A stretch of 64,000 nucleotides of DNA from JAWLFI01 sp964525165 (GCA_964525165.1 CAZGGG010000005.1:1-64000), one strand, 5' to 3'; numbered from the stretch's first letter, positions 18,037 to 27,207 are shown. A program made the numbers and translations. Notes: generated by a model from the sequence alone, not told the origin.

Positions 18037-19116
18037 ATGAAGAAGCGAACGTATATACCCTTTCTCCTTTTATGTTTTTGGGGGCCCCTTTCGGCAGCAG
18101 CTCAGGGACACATCCCTATTTTCACTTCATTGAATGGTGAAGAATTGGAAGTTGCGCTTCAGGATAGCTTTCGTCCGGCAAGTGTCTTGGATTATAGCCA
18201 GGCCAGAGATACATTATTTAAGTTGATCGATAGTAGAAATGATACGGTTTACGGGATTTACAGTCACTTAGGCATCTATCTTCCCCCGGGAGAAGATCCG
18301 ACTGAATTCTTATTTATGAATGGAGCATCCAACGGGATAAATACAGAGCACTCTTGGCCTAGATCAAAAGGGGCTAGAGAAGGGAATGCGAATAGCGATA
18401 TGCATCACCTGTTTCCTAGTCGCACACCTGTCAATGCAGATCGTGCTTCTTTGCCTTTCGGCGAAAGTGAAGACAGCCAAACTCAAAAGTGGTACTATCA
18501 AACTGAAACCAGAAATAATATTCCCGCTGACAGAGACCTATACAGTGAATTAGGTAACCAAGTATTCGAACCCAGGGAAGCATCAAAAGGAAATATCGCA
18601 CGAGCATGTTTCTACTTTTATACCATTTACCGTCAAGAAGCATTGAATGCAGATCCTGTCTTTTTTGAAACACAGAGAAGTGCTCTGTGTCAATGGCATT
18701 TGGATGACCCTGTAGACAAAGAAGAATGGGAACGTTCACAAGAAATTGCCCATTATCAAGACGGTAAGGTGAATCCTTTCATTTCAGACTGTACGCTCGC
18801 CCATAGAACCTACTGCAGTGATTTTTCAGAATGTCGTCCGGTAAGCACTTCTAAGGTATCAACAATTCAATCCTTTCAAGTATATCCAAACCCGGCCTTT
18901 GATCGATTGCACTTCAACTTAGTGGAAGTCGATCCCAATGGTCACTACTTATTGACAATAGTGAATATGCAAGGACAAATCACTTATAAAAGTTCAATAA
19001 GTGCTTGGGACCTTGCAAAGGATTGGAGATTGGGATTAAATCCCGGACTATACATTATCTATTTGAGACATCAGGAATCAGGGTCTCTATTTATGGCTAA
19101 ATTCTTACAGAATTAG
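18037..19116 (+). CDS. T9SS-exported endonuclease I family nuclease
   Basis: 359 aa from the ATG at 18037, which begins a clean signal peptide (MKKRTYIPFLLLCFWGPLSA); an upstream TTG at 18022 is less likely. Endonuclease I (EndA/NucM) domain with the beta-beta-alpha-metal motif: NTEHSWPRSKG, then SDMHHLFPSRTPVNADR, and a later GNIARACFYFYTIY. The last ~75 residues are a T9SS sorting domain (QVYPNPAFDRLHFNL ... GLYIIYLRH). Probable extracellular nuclease for DNA scavenging. Its TAG interleaves with the stop of the convergent LytTR gene. Confidence 0.9.
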   Translation: MKKRTYIPFLLLCFWGPLSAAAQGHIPIFTSLNGEELEVALQDSFRPASVLDYSQARDTLFKLIDSRNDTVYGIYSHLGIYLPPGEDPTEFLFMNGASNGINTEHSWPRSKGAREGNANSDMHHLFPSRTPVNADRASLPFGESEDSQTQKWYYQTETRNNIPADRDLYSELGNQVFEPREASKGNIARACFYFYTIYRQEALNADPVFFETQRSALCQWHLDDPVDKEEWERSQEIAHYQDGKVNPFISDCTLAHRTYCSDFSECRPVSTSKVSTIQSFQVYPNPAFDRLHFNLVEVDPNGHYLLTIVNMQGQITYKSSISAWDLAKDWRLGLNPGLYIIYLRHQESGSLFMAKFLQN

Positions 19117-19844
19117 CGTTCCAAAAGTCGGTTTTTAATAAAGTTATCTATGAAATAATCCTTGTAGGTCTTACCTAAAGGTATTTCATCTTCTCCTATC
19201 ACAACCGAATTGTGTTTAACTTCCACAATATTACTAATGTTGATAATATAGGATTTACTTACACGGACAAACCGGGTCTTATCCAACTGGTTGTAGATTG
19301 TTTTGATATTCATGGCTGTCATGATACGTGCATCTTGGGTATATACCATGACATAATCCTTCATACCCTTGATATATCGAATATCATTCAATAAAACTTT
19401 GACAAATTTCCGATCCGCCTTCAGGTAAATATGATCTTCTGTATCTTCTGTAGTTACAAAGTTTCCTTTGATCTCTGCCTTCTGTTTTAATTGGTAATAT
19501 TCACGAGCCTTATTGACAGCTTTCACGAACCTTTCCAGGCGAATGGGTTTTACCAAATAATCGATGACGCCCAATTCGTATCCCTCCAAGGCATAATCAG
19601 TATAAGCAGTCGTCAAAATAGTAAGTGGTGGAACCTCCAGGGACCTTAGAAAGTCAAGTCCGGTCATACCGGGCATCTCTACATCTAAAAAGATGAGGTC
19701 TACTTCATTTTGAGTTACAAAATCTATGGCTTCCATTGGATTGCCAAATTGACCCAGCAGTTCAAGGTCATTAACCTCTTCAATATTTAAGGTCATTCCT
19801 TCTCTTGCCAAAGGCTCGTCATCAACTATGATACATTTCATCAT
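19113..19844 (-). CDS. LytTR-family response regulator
   Basis: 243 aa. Receiver domain at the N-terminus with acidic pair DDE (8-10), phospho-acceptor Asp54 in LIFLDVEMPG and Lys in DYLVKPIRLERF; C-terminal LytTR DNA-binding domain (about 140-238) with the typical KADRKFVKVLLNDIRYIKG and FVRVSKSYIINI. Partner of the kinase encoded just upstream (4-bp overlap). Target genes are not visible; the kynurenine operon is divergent and close but no operator repeat was found. Confidence 0.93.
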   Translation of the reverse strand: MMKCIIVDDEPLAREGMTLNIEEVNDLELLGQFGNPMEAIDFVTQNEVDLIFLDVEMPGMTGLDFLRSLEVPPLTILTTAYTDYALEGYELGVIDYLVKPIRLERFVKAVNKAREYYQLKQKAEIKGNFVTTEDTEDHIYLKADRKFVKVLLNDIRYIKGMKDYVMVYTQDARIMTAMNIKTIYNQLDKTRFVRVSKSYIINISNIVEVKHNSVVIGEDEIPLGKTYKDYFIDNFIKNRLLER

Positions 19845-20902
19845 TTTTCCAGATTTAATTGTAGTTCAACTTTATAGGTCGTCTCGGATTTTTCAATTTT
19901 TAGATCATGTTTGTTGGGGTATATGAGTTGCAATCTTCTTTTCACATTAGAGAGCCCAATCCCCCCGGATCGCTTTTCGCCCACCCTCTTGGGTCTGGGG
20001 CGTTGGTCGATACTATTAGCTATAGAAAAATATATTTGGTGATCACTTTCTATTCTAAAACGAATATCTATGTAGAAAGTATTGTCATTCGTTGCACCAT
20101 GTTTGACTGCATTTTCTACAAAAGGAATAAATAAAAATGGTGCAATCATCAACTCTTTAGGACTCCCTTTCAAGCTATAATCTATGCGCGCTTCATTTCG
20201 CCGTAAGCGTTCGAGTTCAAGATAGTTCTGAAGGTATTGAATCTCATCCTTTAATTTCACATAGTCTTGCGTACAATCATACAATTGATAGCGCAGTAAG
20301 TCCGAAAGTAATAGAATCGACTCAGACGCTTGTTTTGGCCTCGTTCTCGTTTGGACGTAAATATTATTGAGTGAATTAAAAAGGAAATGAGGATTGATCT
20401 GATTCTTCAGAAACTTTAATTCTGTGGAAAGTTTTTCTGTCTCTAGCTTCCGTATCTCTCGTTGGGATTTAAGGTTTCGTCTTAACATATGTGCACCAAT
20501 GGCCGTGCCTAACATAAAGGTGGTAAATGCAAAATCAGAGATAAGTTGAGAGATCGCAGCATTATCAGGCAGTGTCCCTAAGTCCGCTTCGAAGAAATTA
20601 AACTGCAAAAGGAAGCCAAATTCTATATTGATAAAAATACTGATGAGCGTGAAGGCAATATACATCCATATGCGCCCAACAATTAAATAAGAGGCGATTA
20701 AGAGATACAGGTTGAAATACACAATAAGTGCATCCATCAAAAACATCAATAAAGTTTGCAAGGGTTGTACATTCGGATAAGAAGTGACGCCTGTAAGCGA
20801 AAGAATTTCATCCAAATAAATAAACATCCAAAAGAGGATATGCAGTAAAATCCTATTGCGGTCTTCTAAAATCCAGTCCAACCTAGCCGTTGCCTGCTCC
20901 AT
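19841..20902 (-). CDS. LytS/YpdA-type sensor histidine kinase
   Basis: 353 aa. Four hydrophobic segments in residues 18-138 form a membrane sensor without a large periplasmic domain; a short coiled coil (145-165) leads to the His_kinase (PF06580) domain with His172 in NQINPHFLFNSLNNIY, and a HATPase region with FIPFVENAVKHG (N box) and GGIGLSNVKRRL (G box). Pairs with the LytTR regulator. First gene of the minus-strand unit, divergent from the small RNA and kynA. Confidence 0.93.
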   Translation of the reverse strand: MEQATARLDWILEDRNRILLHILFWMFIYLDEILSLTGVTSYPNVQPLQTLLMFLMDALIVYFNLYLLIASYLIVGRIWMYIAFTLISIFINIEFGFLLQFNFFEADLGTLPDNAAISQLISDFAFTTFMLGTAIGAHMLRRNLKSQREIRKLETEKLSTELKFLKNQINPHFLFNSLNNIYVQTRTRPKQASESILLLSDLLRYQLYDCTQDYVKLKDEIQYLQNYLELERLRRNEARIDYSLKGSPKELMIAPFLFIPFVENAVKHGATNDNTFYIDIRFRIESDHQIYFSIANSIDQRPRPKRVGEKRSGGIGLSNVKRRLQLIYPNKHDLKIEKSETTYKVELQLNLEK

Positions 20903-20987
20903 GATGCCAAGATAAGAAGAGCTTAAAGATTTATGTCTCCTGCAAAGTGCTTCTTGTATAACGAATGATCAGCAATCTATATATGAG

Positions 20988-21018
20988 TTGTTAAAGCGCT
21001 GAAATACATATAACATTG
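20988..21018 (+). promoter_or_regulatory. Probable sigma-A promoter of the 21025-21114 transcript
   Basis: TTG at 20988-20990, 20-bp spacer, TAACATTG at 21011-21018 (one mismatch to TAnnTTTG). The expected start, about 21023-21030, falls directly before the structured element, which supports both. Confidence 0.5.
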
Positions 21019-21024
21019 AATCAT

Positions 21025-21114
21025 AAACGACAAGGTGCTGCCTGATTTGACTACGACTTGCCGAAACCCTAGTCCTTCCCATTTTAAGTATCTTCAGAGC
21101 AGCACCTTATTTTT
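21025..21114 (+). ncRNA. Structured small RNA or attenuator upstream of kynA
   Basis: A perfect 10-bp inverted repeat, AAGGTGCTGC (21032-21041) and GCAGCACCTT (21099-21108), is followed by ATTTTTT. With one bulge the stem extends by CTGA/TCAG. Inside, GACTA (21049-21053) can pair with TAGTC (21070-21074). A promoter-like TTG-N20-TAACATTG lies just upstream. No plus-strand gene reads into this place, so a terminator here implies either a stand-alone RNA of about 85-90 nt or a leader attenuator of the kynurenine operon 49 bp downstream. End-to-end pairing resembles a small SRP RNA, but I do not see the conserved GGAAG-type core, so no identity is claimed. Confidence 0.5.
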
Positions 21115-21162
21115 TCCTTCCCAATTTCTTATTTTGACCGCAGATCTAAAATATAAGGCCTG

Positions 21163-22257
21163 ATGAGTCATAAATACACTTCTGTTCACTATCATGATTA
21201 TCTGCAGTTAGACAAGTTATTAGATGCCCAAACAATGAGGTCAAAAGAGTTGGGGAATCCTGCTCATGATGAGATGCTTTTCATCATCGTCCATCAGGCA
21301 TATGAATTATGGTTCAAGCAAATCATTCATGAATTAGAATCAGTTCGCTATGATTTTATGGATAATGTGGTTGATGAAACTCATATTTTTACTTCTGTAA
21401 GTCGACTCGACAGAATTACAGAAATTCAGCAACTATTAATCAAGCAAATTGAGATCATGGAAACCATGACTCCACTTGATTTTCTGGATTTTCGTTCCTA
21501 TTTGTTTCCTGCCTCCGGTTTCCAAAGTCTTCAGTTTAGGAAAATTGAAGTCCTGCTAGGATTGAAAGACGAACAAAGAATCACTTATAACAATAAGCCC
21601 TATCATACCGTCTTTTCAGATGAAGCCAAAGAAGAGTTAGATCAGATTCAAAAGGAAGGTTCCCTGATTGTATGGTTAGAAAAATGGTTGGAAAGAACAC
21701 CTTTCCTTGATTTCCCTGAATTTAGATTCCTTGAATTCTATCATGATGCCGTCGAGAAAATGCACCATCGTGAGCGAGAAGCCATCCAATCTTCCACCTA
21801 TTTAGAAGAAGAATCCAGAGAAGCCCGAATCAAACTATTGGATAAAACGGCTGAGTACTTTGAAAAGATTCTCAATAAAGAATATCACGATCAACTCAGA
21901 AAAGAAGGAAAATGGCAGCTTTCTTATAAAGCGACCATTGCGGCTCTCTTGATTAAATTATATAATGAAGAGCCTATTTTACATATGCCAAACTTGCTAC
22001 TCAACAAATTGATGGATGTCGATGAGTTATTTACCAATTGGCGGTACCGACATGCTCAAATGGTATTGAGAATGTTGGGACGCAAAACCGGTACCGGCGG
22101 TTCCTCCGGATACGAATACCTGAAAGATACCGCCAAGAAACATCAAATATTTACAGATTTGCACGGTATTTCAACGCTTCTCATCCCGAGATCTGAGCTA
22201 CCTGAACTACCCGCAAGCTTGAAAAAGGAACTTGGCTTTTACTTTAGTACTAAATAA
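21163..22257 (+). CDS. kynA: Tryptophan 2,3-dioxygenase
   Basis: 364 aa haem enzyme opening the indole ring of tryptophan to N-formylkynurenine. Motifs: HDEMLFIIVHQAYELWFKQI (36-55), the FLDFRSYLFPASGFQSLQFR region, and the distal end WRYRHAQMVLRMLGRKTG (proximal haem His) followed by TGGSSGYEYLKDT, which recognises the substrate ammonium. Longer than the classical Xanthomonas enzyme (about 300 aa) because of an insert in the middle, as in other Bacteroidota. First gene of the kynA-ALDH-kynU-kmo operon. Confidence 0.96.
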   Translation: MSHKYTSVHYHDYLQLDKLLDAQTMRSKELGNPAHDEMLFIIVHQAYELWFKQIIHELESVRYDFMDNVVDETHIFTSVSRLDRITEIQQLLIKQIEIMETMTPLDFLDFRSYLFPASGFQSLQFRKIEVLLGLKDEQRITYNNKPYHTVFSDEAKEELDQIQKEGSLIVWLEKWLERTPFLDFPEFRFLEFYHDAVEKMHHREREAIQSSTYLEEESREARIKLLDKTAEYFEKILNKEYHDQLRKEGKWQLSYKATIAALLIKLYNEEPILHMPNLLLNKLMDVDELFTNWRYRHAQMVLRMLGRKTGTGGSSGYEYLKDTAKKHQIFTDLHGISTLLIPRSELPELPASLKKELGFYFSTK

Positions 22258-22259
22258 TT

Positions 22260-23699
22260 ATGATCGAGATTCTACATTATATAGATGGAGCATTGGTGCC
22301 CTCTAAAAGTGCATTAACGATAGACAATCTAGATCCGTCAACAGGATTGGTATATTCCAAAATTGCCAGAGGCTCCGCAACAGAAGTAGGTCAAGCTGTT
22401 AAAGCGGCGCAAAAAGCATTTCCGGAATGGAGCCAAAAATCAGCGATCGAGCGCTCCGCCATCCTGCATAGAATTGCTGACCTCATTGCCGAGCAAAGTC
22501 AAAGCCTGGCAGCTGCAGAAAGTCAGGACAATGGGAAACCCGTCTCTCTTGCCCGGAAAATCGATATACCCAGAGCAGAGCAGAATTTCAGGTTTTTCGC
22601 TAATATCATCGTGGCTTTTGAATCGGAAGCTCATAGCATGCCGGATGCCATCAACTACACTACCCGCAAACCCTTAGGCGTAGTGGGCTGCATTTCTCCC
22701 TGGAACTTGCCGCTCTATTTATTCAGCTGGAAGATAGCCCCGGCCTTGGCAGCCGGCAATACAGTGGTCGCTAAACCAAGTGAAATTACTCCTTACACAG
22801 CTTTCCTTCTGTCTAAAATCTGCCAGGAAGCCTTTTTGCCGAAAGGCGTATTAAATATCGTCCATGGATTTGGACATGAAACCGGTCAAGCTATCGTGGA
22901 GCATCCTGATATTAAAGCGATTTCATTTACCGGTGGAACCCAAACCGGAAAAAAGATTGCTGCAACCGCTGCTCCTATGTTCAAAAAATTATCCCTAGAA
23001 TTAGGGGGTAAAAACCCCAATATCATTTTCGAGGATGCTGACATAGAGGAAGCTATATCGACAAGTATCAGGTCCTCTTTCGCCAACCAAGGAGAAATCT
23101 GTTTGTGTGGTTCCAGAATTCTCATCCATACCTCCATTTATGAAGCTTTTAAAGAAGCTTTTGTTCAAAAGGTTGATGCATTGAAAGTTGGGGACCCTAA
23201 AGAGGATTCCAATTTCATGGGTGCCATTGTTTCCGAAGACCACTATCATAAAATTCTTTCCTATATCCAACTGGCTAAAGAAGAAGGAGGTGTTATTTTA
23301 AGTGGAGGAAACAGCCTCAAACCCGAAGGTCGATGTGCAAATGGTTTTTTTATCAGGCCTACTGTCATTGAAGGTTTAGATCAACAATGCAGAACAAATA
23401 CCGAGGAAATATTCGGTCCTGTTGTTACGCTCCAACCCTTCTCAAATGAAGAGGAGGCCATAATGAAAGCCAATGCGGTGCAATATGGTTTGAGCGCTAG
23501 TATTTGGACGCAAAACCTTCAAAGAGCTCATAGAGTAGCAGACCAGCTAGAAGCAGGCGTCATATGGGTTAATACATGGCTACATAGAGATTTGCGAACT
23601 CCTTTTGGTGGCACCAAAAGTTCAGGCGTAGGACGAGAAGGCGGGAAAGAAGCTTTAAGATTCTTTACAGAGGCAAAAAACATTTGTATCAAATACTAG
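22260..23699 (+). CDS. Aldehyde dehydrogenase, 2-aminomuconic-semialdehyde type by context
   Basis: 479 aa NAD(P)-dependent aldehyde dehydrogenase. Motifs: GCISPWNLPLYLFSWKIAPA, FTGGTQTGKKIA, general-base Glu in LELGGKNPNIIF, catalytic Cys in NQGEICLCGSR, and EEIFGPVVTL near the end. The family alone does not give the substrate, but its place 2 bp after kynA and ahead of kynU and kmo points to 2-aminomuconate-6-semialdehyde dehydrogenase, which belongs to 3-hydroxyanthranilate degradation. The dioxygenase and decarboxylase of that branch are not in the window. The ORF ends overlapping the frame of kynU, whose likely ATG is 50 bp downstream. Confidence 0.88.
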   Translation: MIEILHYIDGALVPSKSALTIDNLDPSTGLVYSKIARGSATEVGQAVKAAQKAFPEWSQKSAIERSAILHRIADLIAEQSQSLAAAESQDNGKPVSLARKIDIPRAEQNFRFFANIIVAFESEAHSMPDAINYTTRKPLGVVGCISPWNLPLYLFSWKIAPALAAGNTVVAKPSEITPYTAFLLSKICQEAFLPKGVLNIVHGFGHETGQAIVEHPDIKAISFTGGTQTGKKIAATAAPMFKKLSLELGGKNPNIIFEDADIEEAISTSIRSSFANQGEICLCGSRILIHTSIYEAFKEAFVQKVDALKVGDPKEDSNFMGAIVSEDHYHKILSYIQLAKEEGGVILSGGNSLKPEGRCANGFFIRPTVIEGLDQQCRTNTEEIFGPVVTLQPFSNEEEAIMKANAVQYGLSASIWTQNLQRAHRVADQLEAGVIWVNTWLHRDLRTPFGGTKSSGVGREGGKEALRFFTEAKNICIKY

Positions 23700-23749
23700 A
23701 TAGAGGAACCCTCAATCGAAAAACTTTTACATACGGCAAGTTTGACATA

Positions 23750-25012
23750 ATGATTCAATTAAAACAACAAGCAATAGAAAACGACCATCAGGATCCTTTA
23801 GGTCATAAAAGAGCAGATTTTCACTTACCCCTCACTCCTTCAGGTGATCCATACGTGTACTTTTGTGGTAATTCATTGGGGTTGCAACCTAAAAATGTCG
23901 CAAACTATATACAGCAGGAACTGAATGATTGGAAAAATTTAGGTGTAGAAGGTCATTTCCACGCTAAGAATCCTTGGATGCCCTATCATGAATTTTTAAC
24001 AGAGCAAATGGCAGAAGTGGTAGGTGCTAAACCTATTGAGACCGTTGTGATGAATAGCCTTACGGTTAACCTCCATCTGTTAATGGTTTCTTTTTATCGA
24101 CCCAGCACCGAACGTTATAAAATCCTCATTGAAAAAAATGCCTTTCCGTCAGACCAGTATGCCGTGAAAAGTCAGCTAAAGTTCCACGGATTCTCTCCGG
24201 ATGAAGCACTTTTAGAGCTTCCGCCTTCCGAGGGTAAGGCCTATACGGAAACGCAAGATATTATGGACTTCCTTGATAAACATGGGAATGAGATTGCCTT
24301 GGTGCTCATAGGTGGTGTGAACTACTATAGTGGTCAATATTTCCCACTGAAGGAGATTACTGAAAAAGCACACAAAATGGGTGCTGTGGTAGGATTTGAT
24401 CTGGCACATGCAGCAGGTAATATCGACTTGAAACTTCATGATACAAATGCAGATTTTGCTGCATGGTGCTCCTACAAATATCTAAACAGCGGCCCCGGTG
24501 GACTATCCGGGATCTTTGTCCATGAGCGGCATGCGCATGACTTTGAGCTGCCTAGATTTGCCGGATGGTGGGGACATGATAAACAATCAAGGTTTAAAAT
24601 GCCACCCGACTTTATTCCAGAAGCAGGTGCAGAAGGCTGGCAGATGAGCAATCCACCTATATTAGCTATGGCTGCTCTGAGAGCGAGTTTGGAACATTTT
24701 GCAGAAGTAGGAATGTCGGCCTTACGGCAAAAATCCCTTCGGCTGACTTCCTTCCTGGAGCGCTGTTTACATGAAGTCTTATCAGATAAAGTGCAAATCA
24801 TTACTCCTACCGATCCTAATAACAGAGGGTGCCAGTTAAGTTTGCGGATCAAAGACGGCGATAAAAAAGTCTTTGAACGACTTACAGCTAAAGATGTTAT
24901 TGCTGATTGGAGAGAACCGGATGTAATTCGCGTAGCACCCGTACCCATGTATAATTCATTCATGGATGCCTATGAATTTGCAGCACGTTTGAAAGAAGCT
25001 TTAGAAGAATAA
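23750..25012 (+). CDS. kynU: Kynureninase
   Basis: 420 aa PLP enzyme splitting 3-hydroxykynurenine (or kynurenine) into 3-hydroxyanthranilate (or anthranilate) and alanine. Motifs: YFCGNSLGLQPKNV near the N-terminus, MNSLTVNLHLLM, VGFDLAHAAGN with the cofactor Asp, and the Schiff-base Lys in WCSYKYLNSGPGGLSG. The ATG at 23750 is preferred; a TTG at 23684 would add 22 non-conserved residues and overlap the aldehyde dehydrogenase gene. kmo follows after 4 bp. Confidence 0.94.
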   Translation: MIQLKQQAIENDHQDPLGHKRADFHLPLTPSGDPYVYFCGNSLGLQPKNVANYIQQELNDWKNLGVEGHFHAKNPWMPYHEFLTEQMAEVVGAKPIETVVMNSLTVNLHLLMVSFYRPSTERYKILIEKNAFPSDQYAVKSQLKFHGFSPDEALLELPPSEGKAYTETQDIMDFLDKHGNEIALVLIGGVNYYSGQYFPLKEITEKAHKMGAVVGFDLAHAAGNIDLKLHDTNADFAAWCSYKYLNSGPGGLSGIFVHERHAHDFELPRFAGWWGHDKQSRFKMPPDFIPEAGAEGWQMSNPPILAMAALRASLEHFAEVGMSALRQKSLRLTSFLERCLHEVLSDKVQIITPTDPNNRGCQLSLRIKDGDKKVFERLTAKDVIADWREPDVIRVAPVPMYNSFMDAYEFAARLKEALEE

Positions 25013-25016
25013 TAAT

Positions 25017-26393
25017 ATGAAAAAAAGAAAGATCGCAGTAGTCGGAGCAGGATTATGTGGTACACTCCTAGCCGTTCACTTAGCGAGGAAAGGACACGAA
25101 ATACATCTTTTCGAAAGAAGAGGTGACTTACGAAAAGAAGAGGTGGATGGTGGTCGATCTATCAATCTAGCGCTTTCAGACAGAGGCCTACAAGCACTTT
25201 CTTTAGTGGGTATGGACCAAATCATCAAAGAAGAGGTTATTCCCATGCAAGGACGTATGTTACATGACAGGAAGGGGGAATCTCGCTTCAGTCCTTATTC
25301 AGGCAGATCCGGAGATTATATCAATTCAGTGTCTCGAGGAGGTTTGAATGCTGCTCTTCTGGATCTTGCAGATCAGGAAGCCACCTTAACTACATATTAC
25401 AATCATGCCTGTCTGAATTATGAATGGGCAAACAATGAGCTTACATTCAAGACAGCCGGAGGAATTAAAAAGTCAGATACCTTTGACCATGTTTTTGGTA
25501 CTGATGGTGCAGGTTCTGCTATTCGTCAAACTTTCATGAGAAATGGTAATCGAATTAGGTTTGATTATCAACAAAAATACCTGACGCATGGTTACAAAGA
25601 GCTTGAATTTCCCGCCTCTGACAATGGAGGGTTTCGCGTAGAAAGCAATGCTTTACACATTTGGCCGCGCGATGAATTTATGATGATTGCATTACCGAAT
25701 CTAGATCACAGCTTTACGGTCACTCTTTTCCAAGACTTTAAGGGTGAGAACGGATTTGATAAGTTGCAAGAAGATCATCACATTCAGACATTTTTTAAGG
25801 AAGCCTTTCCGGATGCTATACCTCATATGCCTGAATTAATTAAAGATTTTCACAGTAATCCAACTTCTTCGTTGGGGACCATTAAATGCTTTCCCTGGTC
25901 CTATGAAGACAAAGTTTTAATGATTGGGGATGCTGTACACGCCATTGTTCCCTTTTATGGGCAGGGTATGAATTGTGCTTTTGAGGATGTCTACGTACTC
26001 GATCAGTTTATCAATGAATATGGTGACGATTGGAACGAAATGTTTGAAGCTTATGCGCACTATCGGAAACCTGATACAGACGCGATAGCGGATCTTGCTC
26101 TGGATAACTTCTATGAAATGCAAGATCATGTAAATGATGAAGCATTTATCTTAAAAAGACAATTAGAACGTAAAATGGAACAGGCAATCAGTGATTACTA
26201 CAGTAAGTATTCTCTGGTTACCTTCAGAGAAGACCTTCGTTATCATATTGCAATGCAACAAGGGAGGTTTCAAGACGAATATCTGTTAAACCTGGTTCGG
26301 AATCAACCCAATATTGAGGAAATAAACATCCATGAAGTTCATGAAGATTTAAAGAAGAAACTAAAGGAATCATTTCCAAATTCAACGGATTAA
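25017..26393 (+). CDS. kmo: Kynurenine 3-monooxygenase
   Basis: 458 aa FAD monooxygenase hydroxylating kynurenine at C3. N-terminal dinucleotide fold VVGAGLCGTLLAVHLARKGH with GGRSINLALSDRGLQAL typical of KMO, the DG motif FGTDGAGSAIRQ, and the FAD-ribityl motif LMIGDAVHAIVPFYGQGMNC. The C-terminal part has helices (380-450) like those that associate with membranes in eukaryotic KMO, though here not strongly hydrophobic. With kynA and kynU it covers tryptophan to 3-hydroxyanthranilate, apart from the formamidase, which is not seen here. Confidence 0.95.
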   Translation: MKKRKIAVVGAGLCGTLLAVHLARKGHEIHLFERRGDLRKEEVDGGRSINLALSDRGLQALSLVGMDQIIKEEVIPMQGRMLHDRKGESRFSPYSGRSGDYINSVSRGGLNAALLDLADQEATLTTYYNHACLNYEWANNELTFKTAGGIKKSDTFDHVFGTDGAGSAIRQTFMRNGNRIRFDYQQKYLTHGYKELEFPASDNGGFRVESNALHIWPRDEFMMIALPNLDHSFTVTLFQDFKGENGFDKLQEDHHIQTFFKEAFPDAIPHMPELIKDFHSNPTSSLGTIKCFPWSYEDKVLMIGDAVHAIVPFYGQGMNCAFEDVYVLDQFINEYGDDWNEMFEAYAHYRKPDTDAIADLALDNFYEMQDHVNDEAFILKRQLERKMEQAISDYYSKYSLVTFREDLRYHIAMQQGRFQDEYLLNLVRNQPNIEEINIHEVHEDLKKKLKESFPNSTD

Positions 26394-26418
26394 TGTATAC
26401 ATTGAGAAAAAGTGAATT

Positions 26419-27207
26419 ATGGAATCCTTCGAGACCTTAATCCCACAAAGCTGGAAGGAACTACAGGAGCTATTGTATTATGATTCCTTTAATTCATATC
26501 TCGACAGATACAGGTCATCTTATGTCTACAGAGGAGTAGATTTGTCATCCTATGACCTCTCTACTACGCTCAACCGTTTAGGGGAATCACATTTAGAAAA
26601 ACATCTGTTAAGAAATTTCACCAAATACTCATCAAGAACACATCGATACAGTTCTGTTTGGTATTTACTTGCTCTCGCTCAACATCATGGATTGCCGACC
26701 AGGCTATTGGATTGGACCTACTCACCGCTCGTAGCTCTGCACTTTGCTACAGCAGACTTTGATAAATTTGACGAAGATGGAGCTATTTATTCCATAAATT
26801 ATGTTGATACCAAGGATGAGTTGCCGGCTGTTCTAAAGGAAATCATTACCAAAGAGGGATCTCATATCTTCACTGCAGAGATGCTGGAAAGAACGGTCAA
26901 TAGTCTGCCGGACCTTACGAACTTACAGAAAGACCCTTTTGCCATATTTTTTGAACCCCCTTCTATTGATGATAGAATCGTCAACCAATACGCTGTTTTT
27001 TCTATGATGTCTCATCCTGAAACACTCATTTCTGAATGGGTTGCTCAAAACAACATAAAGTCCTTCAAAATTATTATTCCAAAGGAACTGAAGTGGGAAA
27101 TCAGAGATAAATTAGATCAATCCAACATTAATGAACGCGTATTATTTCCGGGACTGGACGGGCTTGCACTATGGTTAAAACGACATTACTGGGACATTAG
27201 AAAATGA
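26419..27207 (+). CDS. FRG-domain protein
   Basis: 262 aa. Carries the FRG domain: YRG at 37-39, then AQHHGLPTRLLDWT (87-100) and SPLVALHFA, the conserved core of the family, which occurs alone or fused to effectors and is often met in mobile or defence neighbourhoods; its biochemistry is largely unknown. Here it stands alone, 25 bp behind kmo on the same strand with no mobile-element signs, so it may be read with the kynurenine operon. The C-terminal half (160-262) shows no second domain I can name. It converges with the lipoprotein gene, leaving no intergenic base. Confidence 0.85.
   Translation: MESFETLIPQSWKELQELLYYDSFNSYLDRYRSSYVYRGVDLSSYDLSTTLNRLGESHLEKHLLRNFTKYSSRTHRYSSVWYLLALAQHHGLPTRLLDWTYSPLVALHFATADFDKFDEDGAIYSINYVDTKDELPAVLKEIITKEGSHIFTAEMLERTVNSLPDLTNLQKDPFAIFFEPPSIDDRIVNQYAVFSMMSHPETLISEWVAQNNIKSFKIIIPKELKWEIRDKLDQSNINERVLFPGLDGLALWLKRHYWDIRK

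Noticed and set aside
21025..21114. SRP RNA identity for the structured element
   Set aside because: End pairing and size agree but the conserved GGAAG-type core was not seen on either strand.
19113..21162. LytTR operator upstream of kynA
   Set aside because: I looked for paired LytTR-type direct repeats in 20903-21162 and found none convincing.
26419..27207. Defence island around the FRG gene
   Set aside because: Neighbours are metabolic or housekeeping; no nuclease, methylase or other defence gene is nearby.
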